Origin: Hyphomonas sp. CY54-11-8
Lineage (GTDB): Bacteria > Pseudomonadota > Alphaproteobacteria > Caulobacterales > Hyphomonadaceae
Assembly (NCBI RefSeq): GCF_000682735.1
Contig: NZ_AWFD01000037.1
Location: 62,001 to 126,000, forward strand
Length of the DNA stretch: 64,000 nucleotides
Direction of reading: 5' to 3'
Made by a program: the position numbers and the translations under genes. Shown here one piece after another: positions 8,498 to 17,896 of this stretch (its first letter is position 1; the number at the start of each line of letters is the position of its first letter). A model generated the notes under the pieces. It ran no database searches, was not told where the DNA came from, and was given only the letters and a program-made list of their open reading frames with translations.

Positions 8498-9847
8498 ATG
8501 AAACAGGCATGGACCACTTTCGCAACGCGGCCCGTTCCGCGTTACACGAGCTACCCGACGGCGGCGGATTTCAGTCCCCGCGTGGCCGAAGATCAGGCAC
8601 GCATCTGGGCGGCCTCCGTCAATCCGGATGAGCCGATCTCTGTCTATATGCACGTGCCTTTCTGCGAGAAACTCTGCTTCTATTGCGGCTGCGCCACCAG
8701 CGTGCCGAACGGTTACCGCCGGATCGGCACATACCTGGAAACGCTGCATCAGGAGATCGACGTCTGGGCCAAGGCACTCGGCCCGCATGCCGGCATGGCG
8801 CACCTGCATTTCGGCGGCGGCTCCCCGAACGCGCTCTCGGCGGAAGACTTCAAAGGTCTCGTGTCGCACGCCATCGACGCCTTCGGAACACAGCCCGATA
8901 TCGAGATCGCCGTCGAAGTCGATCCGCGTACGCTGACACCGGATTTCATCCAGGCCATGGCGGACGCCGGCGTCTGCCGGGTCAGCTTCGGCGTGCAGAC
9001 CCTTGCCCCGAAAGTGCAGGAAGCCGTCGGCCGCATCCAGCCGAAGGAGCTGCTGGTGGACGGCATCGAACGCCTGCGTGCGGTCGGCATCCACGCCATC
9101 AATATGGACTTGATGTACGGCCTGCCCTTCCAGACCGTGGAAGACGTCGTCGAAGCCGCCCACTTCGCTGCCGAAATGGGCGCCGCGCGCGTCTCCTTCT
9201 TCGGCTATGCCCATGTGCCCTGGTTCGCCAAACACCAGGCCGCCATCGATGAATCCGCCCTGCCGGGCCTTGAAGAACGCTTCCGGCAGGCAGAGGCTGG
9301 CGCTGCCACGCTGACGGGTGCCGGGTTCCACGCCATCGGCCTTGACCACTTTGCCGCCCCGGACGATCCGCTCACCCGCGCAGCCCGCAGCGGGACACTG
9401 CGCCGGAACTTCCAGGGCTATACCGACGACCCATGTGAAACACTGGTCGGCATCGGCTCGACCTCGATCTCGCAATTTCGTCAGGGCTATGTGCAGAACT
9501 TCAAGGCGCGCACCGCTTGGGCGGCCGCTGTCGAAGACGGCCGTCTGCCCTCAGAGCGCGGTATCGAGCTGACCGAGGATGACCGTCTGCGCGCCCGCGC
9601 AATCGAAAAGCTTATGTGCCAGCTATGGGTGGATGTGGACGCAACCTGCCGCGAGATGGGCGCAGACCCCGGCGCGCTGGACGACGCGCTGGAAACTGCG
9701 CGCTTCCTGCAGTCCGCCGACCTCTGCCGGATAGACGGCGATATCATCAGTGTACCGAAGGAAGCGCGCCTCCTGCTGCGCACGGTCGCCCAGTGTTTCG
9801 ACGGCCGGTACAAACCGGTCGAGGCGCGCCACGCCAAGGCGGTGTAG
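8498..9847 (+). CDS. hemN: oxygen-independent coproporphyrinogen III oxidase
   Basis: A 449-residue radical SAM enzyme converting coproporphyrinogen III to protoporphyrinogen IX without oxygen, in haem synthesis. The N-terminus PRYTSYPTA and the cluster motif CEKLCFYCGC (CxxxCxxC plus the extra Cys) are diagnostic of true HemN rather than HemW. FGGGSPN and GIGSTSISQF are also typical. The ATG at 8498 is chosen because residues upstream of it in the same frame are not conserved in type. Its presence suggests haem synthesis under low oxygen. I saw no FNR box just upstream. Confidence 0.93.
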   Translation: MKQAWTTFATRPVPRYTSYPTAADFSPRVAEDQARIWAASVNPDEPISVYMHVPFCEKLCFYCGCATSVPNGYRRIGTYLETLHQEIDVWAKALGPHAGMAHLHFGGGSPNALSAEDFKGLVSHAIDAFGTQPDIEIAVEVDPRTLTPDFIQAMADAGVCRVSFGVQTLAPKVQEAVGRIQPKELLVDGIERLRAVGIHAINMDLMYGLPFQTVEDVVEAAHFAAEMGAARVSFFGYAHVPWFAKHQAAIDESALPGLEERFRQAEAGAATLTGAGFHAIGLDHFAAPDDPLTRAARSGTLRRNFQGYTDDPCETLVGIGSTSISQFRQGYVQNFKARTAWAAAVEDGRLPSERGIELTEDDRLRARAIEKLMCQLWVDVDATCREMGADPGALDDALETARFLQSADLCRIDGDIISVPKEARLLLRTVAQCFDGRYKPVEARHAKAV

Positions 9848-9987
9848 CGCAGACAAGATTCGCAGGTGCCGGTGTCCCACGCCGGCATTCATGCAAGGTC
9901 GTGTGCTTGCAGGGCACAGGGAAGCGGTCGCGCATGAACCCCGATACCCAACGGGGCCTGCGGACGCATTCTCTCTTTTTGAGGCGC

Positions 9988-10833
9988 TCAGGCTTTCAGG
10001 CCGGCCGCGTGATGGGCGATATGATCGTCCATGAAAGTGGCGATGAAATAGTAGTCATGGCCATAGCCTTCGCGCATCCTGTAATCGAGCGCCTGGCCGT
10101 TCGCCATGCAGGCATCAATGAAGATCTCCGGCTTCAGCTCCTTTTCGAGGAACGTATCCGCGGTGCCGGTGTCGACCATGATGCGGGCGCGGCTCTGGCG
10201 TTCCTTCACCAGTTCAGTTGCGTCGTACTGCTCCCACGCGATGGAGGCCGGGCCGAGATAGGCGGTGAACGCCTTCTGACCCCACGGCACGCGCGCCGGA
10301 CTGGTGATCGGGCTGAAGGCCGAACAGGTCTTGTAAGTGTCCGGATATTTCAGGTGCAGCGTAATCGCCCCATGCCCGCCCATGGAATGGCCGAAGATCC
10401 CCTGCTTTCCCATGTCGGCATTTTTGATCTCTGCTCCGACCAGCTTTGGCAGCTCATCGGTGATGTACTGATCCATCTTGAAATGTTTCGCCCACGGCTC
10501 CTGCGTGGCAGTCAGGTAAAAGCCCGCGCCCTGGCCGAGATCATAGGCCTCGTCATCCGGAATGCCTTCGCCGCGCGGGCTGGTATCCGGTGCGATCACC
10601 ATGATGCCATGCTCGGTCGCGGCGCGCTGCAGGCCGGACTTCTCCATCACGTTCGCCCAGCTGCAGGTGAGGCCGGAGAGATACCACAGCACCGGCACCG
10701 AGCCGTCAGCTGCCTGCGGCGGCGTGTAGACCGCAAACCGCATCTTGCAGCCCAGCACCGCAGATTCATGATCGTACACGGAAAGGTTTCCACCAAAGGA
10801 TTTCCAGGAAGAGACAGAAGTGAGCTGGGTCAT
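9988..10833 (-). CDS. fghA: S-formylglutathione hydrolase
   Basis: A 281-residue alpha/beta hydrolase that splits S-formylglutathione into formate and glutathione, the second step of glutathione-dependent formaldehyde removal. The nucleophile motif GHSMGGHGA, the segment WYLSGLTCSWANVMEKSG and the late GYGHDYYFIATFMDDH (catalytic His) are diagnostic. The ATG at 10833 (MTQLTSVSSW) matches usual family starts. The partner dehydrogenase is at 16790-17896. It is divergent from a glutathione transferase gene. Confidence 0.95.
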   Translation of the reverse strand: MTQLTSVSSWKSFGGNLSVYDHESAVLGCKMRFAVYTPPQAADGSVPVLWYLSGLTCSWANVMEKSGLQRAATEHGIMVIAPDTSPRGEGIPDDEAYDLGQGAGFYLTATQEPWAKHFKMDQYITDELPKLVGAEIKNADMGKQGIFGHSMGGHGAITLHLKYPDTYKTCSAFSPITSPARVPWGQKAFTAYLGPASIAWEQYDATELVKERQSRARIMVDTGTADTFLEKELKPEIFIDACMANGQALDYRMREGYGHDYYFIATFMDDHIAHHAAGLKA

Positions 10834-10993
10834 GGGCGCGTACAGGGTCCTGCGGCTGGTTGGAACGGATTGCCCCACGGGCAACACGATTGGGCGCGGC
10901 ACGTCAAGCACTGTCCTTTACGGGATAGCAGCCTTGCGCCCGCGGGCAATCCTGCGGCACAAAGCCCGCCACAAAGGGACAGGAAAACGCATC

Positions 10994-12085
10994 ATGCCAG
11001 CATACACGCTCTACGGCGCCGAGGTCAGCTATTTCACTGGCAAGGCCCGCGCCTATCTCCGCTGGCGCGGGGCAGACTTCGAAGAACAGATCGCCACACA
11101 GCAGGTCTATCGCGACATCATCCTGCCGAATGTCGGCTGGCCCGTGATCCCGGTGTTGAAGATGCCGGACGGCAGCATCGTGCAGGACACCGCTGACATC
11201 ATCGAACAGGTCGAGGCCGCCGAACACCGCGAGCCGCCTGCCCTGCCGGCGACACCGCTGCAGCGCTTCGTGGCGCTCCTGCTCCAGCTCTATGGCGATG
11301 AATGGCTCACCCTGCCCGCCATGCACTATCGCTGGACCTATAATGAGGACTGGGCCTATTCCGAATTCGGCGCCCTCTCCGCCCCCCAGCTCAGCCGGCC
11401 GGAACAGTATGAGATCGGCAAGAAGAACGGCCAGCGCTTCAAGGGCGCCCTGCCAGTCCTGGGTGTGCATCCGGAAACCATTCCTGGTATCGAGCGGAGC
11501 TATGAGGCCTTTCTCCGCGAGTTTTCCCAGCACCTTGAAGCCCACCCCTTCCTGCTGGGCGAGCGCCCCTGCCTCGCCGATTTCGCCTTCATTGGACCGC
11601 TCTACGCACACCTCTACCGTGACCCGGAATCCGGCGTGCTGATGAAACGCCTTGCCCCGCGCGTGGCGGACTGGGTTGAGCGCACACATGCGGGCGACGC
11701 GGGCACGGGTGACCTCGCCGCTGATGATGGGATCCCGGAAACGCTGCTGCCGATCCTGAAGCGCCAGATGCGCGAGCAGCTGCCGGCTCTGAAGGCCACC
11801 AACGACCTGTTTGCCGGTTGGGCCGCGGTGGCTTCATCAGGCGATGCCGTACCGCGCGCTGTGGGGCAGATCGAGGTCTCCATCGAAGGCTTCACCGGAC
11901 CGGCGGCCGCGCGGACGTTCCCGCTCTGGCGCCTGCAGGCTGTGCTCGATGCGTACGGCGCCATGGACACAGACGCGAAGGCCCGCGCCGATGCGCTGCT
12001 CGCCTCGGTTGGCGGTCGGGCGCTCGCCTCGTTCGAACTGCCTGCCCGGATGGCACGGAAGGATTGCCGCCTCGTCCTCGCTTGA
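10994..12085 (+). CDS. glutathione S-transferase family protein
   Basis: A 363-residue protein with an N-terminal thioredoxin-fold GST domain (YTLYGAEVSYFTGKARAYL, then GWPVIPVLKMPDGSIVQDTADI) and a helical GST C-domain (GERPCLADFAFIGPL). An extra C-terminal stretch of about 110 residues makes it longer than standard GSTs. The substrate is unknown. The neighbouring formaldehyde pathway enzyme also uses glutathione. Confidence 0.85.
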   Translation: MPAYTLYGAEVSYFTGKARAYLRWRGADFEEQIATQQVYRDIILPNVGWPVIPVLKMPDGSIVQDTADIIEQVEAAEHREPPALPATPLQRFVALLLQLYGDEWLTLPAMHYRWTYNEDWAYSEFGALSAPQLSRPEQYEIGKKNGQRFKGALPVLGVHPETIPGIERSYEAFLREFSQHLEAHPFLLGERPCLADFAFIGPLYAHLYRDPESGVLMKRLAPRVADWVERTHAGDAGTGDLAADDGIPETLLPILKRQMREQLPALKATNDLFAGWAAVASSGDAVPRAVGQIEVSIEGFTGPAAARTFPLWRLQAVLDAYGAMDTDAKARADALLASVGGRALASFELPARMARKDCRLVLA

Positions 12086-12182
12086 CGGGACGCCGTGACT
12101 GCATCTGTCGCAGGCGCCGCATCTATGGCGGCTCCTGCCCGGATGCTAAATCTCAGGCCGTAACGGCAATGAGGCGCGATCC

Positions 12183-12560
12183 ATGGGATTGTTTGACAAG
12201 CTATTCGGCGGCAGCAGCAGGCCCGCCATCCCGCAGATCGATCCGGCAGACGCGAATGACCGCGTGCGCAAGAAGCAGCTGATCCTTGTCGATGTCCGCA
12301 CCGAAAGCGAATGGGAGAGCGGCATTCCGAAAGGCGCCCACACTGTCACCCTGGGCGATCCGCGCATGGTCGACACGATCTATGGGTTCATGAAGGAAGA
12401 CGCCTCGGCGCCGGTGGCGGTGATCTGCCGGTCCGGCATGCGGTCCGGCCGGGCGGCGAAGCTGCTCGCCGGGGCCGGGTTCACCGACGTCAGCAATGTG
12501 CGCGGCGGGATGATGGCCTGGACGGCAGCCAACCTGCCGGTCAAGCAATATCGCAAGTGA
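12183..12560 (+). CDS. rhodanese-like domain protein
   Basis: A 125-residue single rhodanese domain. VDVRTESEWESGIPKGA is the N-terminal CH2 motif and CRSGMRSGRAA carries the active Cys in a six-residue loop, consistent with persulfide transfer. The end VRGGMMAWTAANLPV is typical. It has no signal peptide, so it is cytoplasmic. It converges with the next gene, whose stop directly abuts its own. Confidence 0.9.
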   Translation: MGLFDKLFGGSSRPAIPQIDPADANDRVRKKQLILVDVRTESEWESGIPKGAHTVTLGDPRMVDTIYGFMKEDASAPVAVICRSGMRSGRAAKLLAGAGFTDVSNVRGGMMAWTAANLPVKQYRK

Positions 12561-12872
12561 TCATCCAGGCCTGGTCTGAGGCCGGGGCCGCGGGAAGGAC
12601 ACGGCAAAACCGTCTTCGATGAAGCCCTCGTCCGGTTCGTTATGGGGCGAGCCCGCATCCTCGTAATATTCGAGCGCCGGATACTGCGCTCGGATGTCGG
12701 CCTTCAGGCCCTCGCTCAACCCCCGCTCCATATGCGCCACCAGCGCCTTGGTCCATTGGGAAAGCGAGGCGACCCGGTTGCCGTCTTCGATGGCCCGCTC
12801 GATCACCCGGCGGATCGTTTCCGACCCGACGGGCGACAGGTCCACCGGGGCATCCGGGTCGCGCCATTCCAT
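12561..12872 (-). CDS. hypothetical protein
   Basis: A 103-residue acidic soluble protein beginning MEWRDPDAPVDLS. It has a helical middle (IRRVIERAIEDGNRVASLSQW) and a Pro-rich tail. I do not recognise the family. AAAGGA about ten bases before the ATG supports this start. It follows the RidA-like gene by 13 bases, so the two are likely co-transcribed. Confidence 0.65.
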   Translation of the reverse strand: MEWRDPDAPVDLSPVGSETIRRVIERAIEDGNRVASLSQWTKALVAHMERGLSEGLKADIRAQYPALEYYEDAGSPHNEPDEGFIEDGFAVSFPRPRPQTRPG

Positions 12873-12885
12873 TGTGGCCGGTCCT

Positions 12886-13377
12886 TTACGGACGGATGGC
12901 GAGGCACTCGATTTCGAGTTCCGCGCCCAGCGCCAGGCCGCCTGCCCCGAACGTGGACCGGGCCGGCTTCGGATCCGGCAGCGCCGCGTCATAGGCCGCG
13001 TTCATTTCGCCATAATTCTGCATGTCGCCCAGGAAGACGCTGCATTTGACGATGTCCGACAGATCTGCATCGAATTCGTCCAGCGTGGCTTCGATATTCT
13101 TGAAGATCTGCGTTGTCTGCGCGCCCGTGCCGCCCGGCGGGAAGGTGTTCGTTGCCGGATCGATGCCCAGCTCTCCGGACAGGTAGATCGTGTCACCCAC
13201 GCGCACGGCCTTCGAGAACGGCAAATCCATTCCGGCCACAGTCGGGGCGGAATAGTATTCGACATCCGGCTTGTACATGGCCTCAACGCCTTCGACATCG
13301 GCGATGACACAGCCGCCAAGGCCCGTTGTGGCCATCACCAGCGCGGCAATGCCGCCCATCCTGAACATGTTTTTCAT
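12886..13377 (-). CDS. RidA/YjgF-family lipoprotein
   Basis: A 163-residue protein with a signal sequence and lipobox (GLGGC, Cys near residue 23), followed by a RidA domain: DLPFSKAVRVGDTIYLSGELGID, then FKNIEATLDEFDADLSDIVK and a late AIRP. Cytosolic RidA removes reactive enamines and imines. The usual catalytic Arg of the canonical C-terminal motif is not clear here, so enzyme activity is uncertain. Membrane anchoring outside the cytoplasm suggests a different role. Confidence 0.82.
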   Translation of the reverse strand: MKNMFRMGGIAALVMATTGLGGCVIADVEGVEAMYKPDVEYYSAPTVAGMDLPFSKAVRVGDTIYLSGELGIDPATNTFPPGGTGAQTTQIFKNIEATLDEFDADLSDIVKCSVFLGDMQNYGEMNAAYDAALPDPKPARSTFGAGGLALGAELEIECLAIRP

Positions 13378-13394
13378 GCAAGTCGTTCCTGTTG

Positions 13395-13712
13395 TCAGTG
13401 GATCCATCTGGGGCGCTCTTCCTCGCCCGCCTCATCTTCCTCGTCCTGCGAATAGGACGTGAACTGAATATCATAGCCGAAGGGTTCGTCGTCGGCGGGT
13501 TCGTCGGGGTCGGTCACGAACACCTGCAGCTCGCCATCGGGCTTGAAGCCGAGGCGCTGTCCGATGGCGACGATCATGTCAGCCGCCTGGTCCGGATCTT
13601 TGGCCCAGACTTTCATGGCCATGATATATCGCCCGCATTCGGTATCGAAATCCGCATTCGGCGAGAACACCTCTCCGTCGGCCAGCAAAGTGTAGTGGGT
13701 AAACTCGGTCAT
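13395..13712 (-). CDS. hypothetical acidic protein
   Basis: A 105-residue protein beginning MTEFTHYTLLADGEVFSPN and ending in a very acidic tail (QDEEDEAGEEE). No family is recognised. GGAGGGAGG about nine bases before the ATG fixes the start; a longer reading from 13748 is less likely. It precedes the RidA-like lipoprotein by 17 bases. Confidence 0.65.
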   Translation of the reverse strand: MTEFTHYTLLADGEVFSPNADFDTECGRYIMAMKVWAKDPDQAADMIVAIGQRLGFKPDGELQVFVTDPDEPADDEPFGYDIQFTSYSQDEEDEAGEEERPRWIH

Positions 13713-13799
13713 CTCGGTCGCCTCCCTCCAGCCCCTGTGCCGGGGCATTATCGGCGTCTGTCAGAGCAACAGACTACATAAGGTCGCCCGAATGCGAAA

Positions 13800-13826
13800 C
13801 CGCCCCTCCTGATTTGGGAGGGGCGG
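13800..13826 (-). terminator. terminator-like hairpin after VOC gene
   Basis: A 10-bp perfect GC-rich stem (CCGCCCCTCC with GGAGGGGCGG) lies just past the stop of the minus-strand VOC gene. Only a short T run (TTTCGCATT) follows, so strength is uncertain. Confidence 0.6.
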
Positions 13827-13841
13827 CCTGGGTATTTGCCT

Positions 13842-14219
13842 TTAACCGCGGCACATCGCGCAGATCTTGTTTCCGTCCGGATCGCGCAGATAAGCGAGGT
13901 AGAGCTTCATGCCGCCGCCTTCGCGCCAACCCGGCGGGTCCTCGATCGGCGTGCCGCCCGCCGCAACGCCTGCAGCGTGCCAGGCATCAGCCTGTTCCGG
14001 ATTCTCGGCGGCGAAACCGATCGTGCCGCCATTGGCGTGCGTGGCCGGCTGGCCGTCGATCGGCGGGGTCACCAGGAAGGTGCCGCCATTGTGCAGGTAG
14101 ATCAGACGGCCTTTCGGATCGGTGATGGCCTCCCGGCCGCCAATGGACGTGAACAGGGCGTCGTAGAACGCCTTGGCTTTTTCAAGGTCGTTCGTGCCGA
14201 CCATGACGTGACTGAACAT
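13842..14219 (-). CDS. VOC family (glyoxalase/bleomycin resistance) protein
   Basis: A 125-residue single-domain vicinal-oxygen-chelate protein: FSHVMVGTNDLEKAKAFYDA at the N-terminus and YLAYLRDPDGNKICAM at the C-terminus, the usual paired beta-alpha-beta modules. Such proteins bind a metal as dimers and act as glyoxalase-like enzymes or resistance proteins; the substrate is unknown. It starts at the ATG at 14219, preceded by an AGGAGGAAG-like site. Confidence 0.88.
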   Translation of the reverse strand: MFSHVMVGTNDLEKAKAFYDALFTSIGGREAITDPKGRLIYLHNGGTFLVTPPIDGQPATHANGGTIGFAAENPEQADAWHAAGVAAGGTPIEDPPGWREGGGMKLYLAYLRDPDGNKICAMCRG

Positions 14220-14302
14220 GCGTGTTCTTCCTCCTTGATTGGTGCCGCATGTGTGCCCCAGCCGCACGGGCGGCGCCAGAGGAATTCCCGCCTCTCGCTG
14301 CG

Positions 14303-15469
14303 TCAGGTGGACAGGCTCGTAGGTCGCAACCGGCCTGCGATCTTGCTCCGCAAGAAGGCGGTATGGTTTTCCGTCATCCGGCTGAAGCCCCAGCCGACAC
14401 CGAACAGGACGAGCGTGAGCGAAAGCGCCACGAACAACGTCGTGAGGTTCACCCCGAATGTGCTGAACTGCTGCAGGATGGCGATCGCCATCAACATGGC
14501 GGGGAAGTGACACACATAGAGGGAGTATGAGGCGCCCGCCCCATAAACGGCGCCGGGCCGCGCCAAAGCCGGGATGCCAAGATCGAACAGGATCACCGCA
14601 CAAAGGAAGACCCCGAAGCCGGCGCCAACGACAAGGCCGTCCATAAGCCAGCTGGATTCCACGACTCGGGTGAAACCAAGCGCGGACAGGAAGACGAGGC
14701 CAGCCAGGCCACCAAGGCCATAGCGTGTCACCATCGGCAATTGCCGCAATTGCCCGCCGACAAACTCGGTAAAGACATAAACAGCCGACCCGATCAGCCA
14801 GATTCCGAAGGCTCCGCTGACATTGGAGTCGAAGAACAGAATGAAGGTGATGAAAGCCATGAGGCCCGGAATGACAGCGCGCTGGCGCAGCAACAGAATC
14901 AGTGCCGGGAACCAGAGATAATACCAGAACTCATTCGCAAGGCTCCAAAGCGGGAAATTGGAACCGAACGTGTCGTAAAAGATGTTCTGGAGGAAAGCGA
15001 TGTTTCCGAGAAAGGCCGGGACCGTCAGCCGCTCGCCAAGGTCAATCGGCGCCTCATCGAGAATGGCGTAGTTGGAATAGATGCTGAAATCGAAAACGTA
15101 CCGGCCAAGAATATCCAGCAGGCCACCCAGCAGCAAAGCCGGCACGGCAACGATCCAGAGGCGCGTCAGCCGGTCGGTCAGGTATGATGACCAGCTCCAT
15201 CGATCTGCCGCAATGCGCCGCAACACCGAGCGGGTGATCCAGTACCCGCTGATCACAAAGAAAATGCGGACCGCATCCTGTCCGAAACTCGCGGTCAGAA
15301 AAACCGCACGCCACAACGGGCCCATTTCAGGTGTCAGATTTGGCGTGATGACAAGCCAGACATGGGACCAGGTTACCTGGGCTGCCGCCAGGAAGCGTAT
15401 CAGATCGATGGTTTCAAAAGCGCGGGTTGGGACCAGATCCACCCGCCTCGATGCAGTAATACTGGTCAC
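14303..15469 (-). CDS. acyltransferase 3 family membrane protein
   Basis: A polytopic membrane acyltransferase of about 388 residues. The start FETIDLIRFLAAAQVTWSHV with its His, and FFVISGYWITRS, are hallmarks of the acyltransferase-3 family, which O-acetylates surface sugars or lipids. About ten hydrophobic segments follow. A GTG at 15469 with GAGGAAAGAG ahead of it is the preferred start; an ATG at 15508 is the alternative. By eye its composition is less GC-rich than its neighbours. Confidence 0.87.
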   Translation of the reverse strand: MTSITASRRVDLVPTRAFETIDLIRFLAAAQVTWSHVWLVITPNLTPEMGPLWRAVFLTASFGQDAVRIFFVISGYWITRSVLRRIAADRWSWSSYLTDRLTRLWIVAVPALLLGGLLDILGRYVFDFSIYSNYAILDEAPIDLGERLTVPAFLGNIAFLQNIFYDTFGSNFPLWSLANEFWYYLWFPALILLLRQRAVIPGLMAFITFILFFDSNVSGAFGIWLIGSAVYVFTEFVGGQLRQLPMVTRYGLGGLAGLVFLSALGFTRVVESSWLMDGLVVGAGFGVFLCAVILFDLGIPALARPGAVYGAGASYSLYVCHFPAMLMAIAILQQFSTFGVNLTTLFVALSLTLVLFGVGWGFSRMTENHTAFLRSKIAGRLRPTSLST

Positions 15470-15745
15470 TTGAGAGCTCTTTCCTCGGGATTGGCACACC
15501 AGACGCATCCCACCCGCAAACGATGTGCCAGAATCGCTGAAGGTGCAAGCCAGCAGGAAGCCGGCAAGTTCGATCAAGGCGCCGCAAGGAACACCCTCCC
15601 CCTCTTTCCCAATCAGCCAGCCAGGTCCGTTTGACAGACCCTCTGCGGGTCATGTCGGAGACGTGGTCAGCAAACAAAAAACGGGCGGCAATCGCCGCCC
15701 GCAGGAAATTCCAGATACCTGTGTCCAGTGCCGGACTGACTACAC
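15470..15745. other. intergenic region without a recognised gene
   Basis: The gap between the acyltransferase and the DUF1993 gene holds the DUF1993 terminator and presumably the acyltransferase promoter. No convincing ORF or RNA was seen. Confidence 0.5.
15675..15701 (-). terminator. rho-independent terminator after DUF1993 gene
   Basis: Minus-strand stem CGGGCGGC-GATT-GCCGCCCG followed by TTTTTTG, 45 bases after the stop of the DUF1993 gene. Confidence 0.9.
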
Positions 15746-16270
15746 TCAACCAGCCGCCGCGAGCAGCGGGCGGAGGTGGCTCATATAGTCGGCCTTGCCA
15801 ATGGCCAGCCCTTCTGCCCGCAGGATGTCGTAGGCCGTGACGAAGTGGAAATAGAAGTTCGGCGTCAGCCACTCGTCGATATAGTCCTGCCCGGAGATGG
15901 AGAGTGTCGGAAAGCCGGGGAGCTCCAGGATCGTCTTCCCTTCGGCGAAATCTTCCTTCGTGTCAGTCTGTGCCTCGATCCGCGAAATCGTCTCGGCGAC
16001 GAGCGCCTTCAGGTCCGCAAAGCTCGCCTTATCGCTCTCGAATTCCTTCACTGGCGCGGCGTTCAGCTTGCCCAGCAGCAGCTCCGCCTGACGGCAGGTG
16101 AACCAGACCTGGTTCGGCAGTGGCAGCATGTCCTCGGCCAGCCGCGCCGTCAGCAGCGCGGTCTTCTCCGGATCATCCGGCAACAGTTCCGCTTCCGCCC
16201 GTCCGAGCATGTTCTTCAGCGACACAAGACGTGTACGGTAAATTTCGAGATTGCGTTTGACGATGCCCAT
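15746..16270 (-). CDS. DUF1993 domain protein
   Basis: A 174-residue helical protein resembling DUF1993, a DinB-like four-helix fold of unknown function. Segments are LLPDDPEKTALLTARLAEDM near the N-terminus, TISRIEAQT, and the C-terminal YFHFVTAYDILRAEGLAIGK. The ATG at 16270 (MGIVKRNLEIY) is chosen. It follows the thioredoxin-like gene by 22 bases and is probably the last gene of that operon, ending in a clear terminator. Confidence 0.8.
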   Translation of the reverse strand: MGIVKRNLEIYRTRLVSLKNMLGRAEAELLPDDPEKTALLTARLAEDMLPLPNQVWFTCRQAELLLGKLNAAPVKEFESDKASFADLKALVAETISRIEAQTDTKEDFAEGKTILELPGFPTLSISGQDYIDEWLTPNFYFHFVTAYDILRAEGLAIGKADYMSHLRPLLAAAG

Positions 16271-16292
16271 CTGAGTTTCCTTCCAAACCGGT

Positions 16293-16790
16293 TCAGTTTT
16301 TGCGCCAGCGCTCTGCAAATTCCAGCATGCGCGTGCGATTGTATCCTTTGCCTTCTTCCAGCTCGGCTGTTCCCTGCGAGGCAAGCAAACCGCCGTCAGA
16401 GTCCAGCACATAGAAATGCGGATAGCCTTCGGCCTCCGGAAAGCCCCCCAGGAATTCCGTGTTCGGATGCTCGCGGCTGAAATTGATCTTCACGATCATG
16501 AAGCTCTCGCCGAACGCCTCGCGGACATCGGTATTGTCTTCCAGATATTTGTCGAGAATCTTGCACCAGACGCACCAGTCCCCGCCGACTTCCAGCAGGA
16601 TGTGCCGGCCATCGGCCTCTTCGATTGCCCGTTGAACATCCGCCGCTGGGTCGGCGGTCTCGTTATATGAGTCCGACAGGTACAGCTTCGCTTCTGGCGC
16701 CTCTTCCGCCTGCGCAAAGCCCGCTGCCGAGACCAAAGCCAGCCCCAGCGCCGCCGCGCCAAGACAATGGCGCACGCCGCGGCCCCGCAT
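16293..16790 (-). CDS. exported thioredoxin-like protein
   Basis: A 165-residue protein with a signal peptide (cleavage likely after GFAQA, near residue 28) and a thioredoxin fold. The motif GGDWCVWCKILD holds a CxxC pair, and EGYPHFYVLDSDG carries the cis-Pro segment. It is likely a periplasmic disulfide reductase. Its ATG overlaps the stop of the formaldehyde dehydrogenase gene by one base (TGATG), so translation is probably coupled. Pairing with frmA is unusual and may mean protection of thiols under aldehyde stress, which is inference. Confidence 0.85.
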   Translation of the reverse strand: MRGRGVRHCLGAAALGLALVSAAGFAQAEEAPEAKLYLSDSYNETADPAADVQRAIEEADGRHILLEVGGDWCVWCKILDKYLEDNTDVREAFGESFMIVKINFSREHPNTEFLGGFPEAEGYPHFYVLDSDGGLLASQGTAELEEGKGYNRTRMLEFAERWRKN

Positions 16791-17896
16791 CAGTAAACCA
16801 CCACAGACCGGATACTCTCGCCCGAGTGCATCAGGTCGAAGGCGTCGTTGATCTTGTCGAGCTTCATGACGTGGGTGATCATCGGGTCGATCTGGATCTT
16901 GCCGTTCATGTACCAGTCGACAATCTTCGGCACATCCGTGCGGCCCTTGGCGCCGCCAAAGGCCGTGCCGCGCCAATTGCGGCCCGTCACCAGCTGGAAC
17001 GGCCGTGTGCTGATTTCCTTGCCGGCTTCCGCCACACCGATGATGACCGAGGTGCCCCAGCCGCGATGGCAGCATTCCAGCGCCTGGCGCATGACGTCCG
17101 TGTTGCCGGTGCAGTCGAAGGAATAGTCCGCGCCGCCATCGGTCAGCTCCACAAGATGGGCGACCACATCGACGGTGTTCTTCGGATTGACGAAATGCGT
17201 CATTCCGAATTTCTCGCCCCATTCCTTCTTGGAGTCGTTGATGTCAACGCCGACGATCTTGTCGGCCCCAGCCATCTTTGCGCCCTGGATCACATTGAGT
17301 CCGATGCCGCCGAGACCAAAGACGACGACGTTGTCACCGACCTGAACCTTCGCCGTATTGACGACGGCGCCAACGCCGGTCGTCACGCCGCAGCCGACAT
17401 AGCAGGCCTTGTCGAAGGGCGCGTCCTCGCGGATTTTCGCAACGGCGATCTCCGGCAGGACGGTAAAGTTCGAAAAGGTCGAGCAGCCCATGTAATGGTA
17501 GATCGTCTGGCCCTTGTAGGAGAAGCGGCTGGTGCCGTCCGGCATCAGGCCCTTGCCCTGCGTGGCGCGGATCGCGGTGCAGAGGTTCGTCTTGCCGGAG
17601 AGGCAGCTTTTGCACTGGCGGCATTCCGGCGTGTAGAGCGGAATGACATGGTCACCCGGCTTCACGCTGGTTACGCCCGCGCCGACCTCGCGAACGATGC
17701 CCGCGCCTTCATGGCCCAGCACGCTCGGGAAGATGCCTTCAGAATCGAGCCCGTCCAGCGTGTAGGCGTCCGTGTGGCAGATGCCGGTGGCCATGATCTC
17801 GACCAGCACTTCGCCGGCCTTCGGGCCTTCCAGATCCAGTTCGACGATTTCGAGCGGTTTCTTGGCCTCAAAGGCGACGGCGGCGCGGGTTTTCAT
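16790..17896 (-). CDS. frmA: S-(hydroxymethyl)glutathione dehydrogenase / class III alcohol dehydrogenase
   Basis: A 368-residue zinc enzyme oxidising S-hydroxymethylglutathione (from formaldehyde and glutathione) to S-formylglutathione with NAD+. Catalytic zinc motifs are [14 protein letters not shown] and [12 protein letters not shown]; structural zinc ligands lie in [15 protein letters not shown]; the NAD fold has [14 protein letters not shown]. The length is exact for class III. The next enzyme, FghA, is about 6 kb away. It is divergent from dapB. Confidence 0.97.
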   Translation of the reverse strand: MKTRAAVAFEAKKPLEIVELDLEGPKAGEVLVEIMATGICHTDAYTLDGLDSEGIFPSVLGHEGAGIVREVGAGVTSVKPGDHVIPLYTPECRQCKSCLSGKTNLCTAIRATQGKGLMPDGTSRFSYKGQTIYHYMGCSTFSNFTVLPEIAVAKIREDAPFDKACYVGCGVTTGVGAVVNTAKVQVGDNVVVFGLGGIGLNVIQGAKMAGADKIVGVDINDSKKEWGEKFGMTHFVNPKNTVDVVAHLVELTDGGADYSFDCTGNTDVMRQALECCHRGWGTSVIIGVAEAGKEISTRPFQLVTGRNWRGTAFGGAKGRTDVPKIVDWYMNGKIQIDPMITHVMKLDKINDAFDLMHSGESIRSVVVY

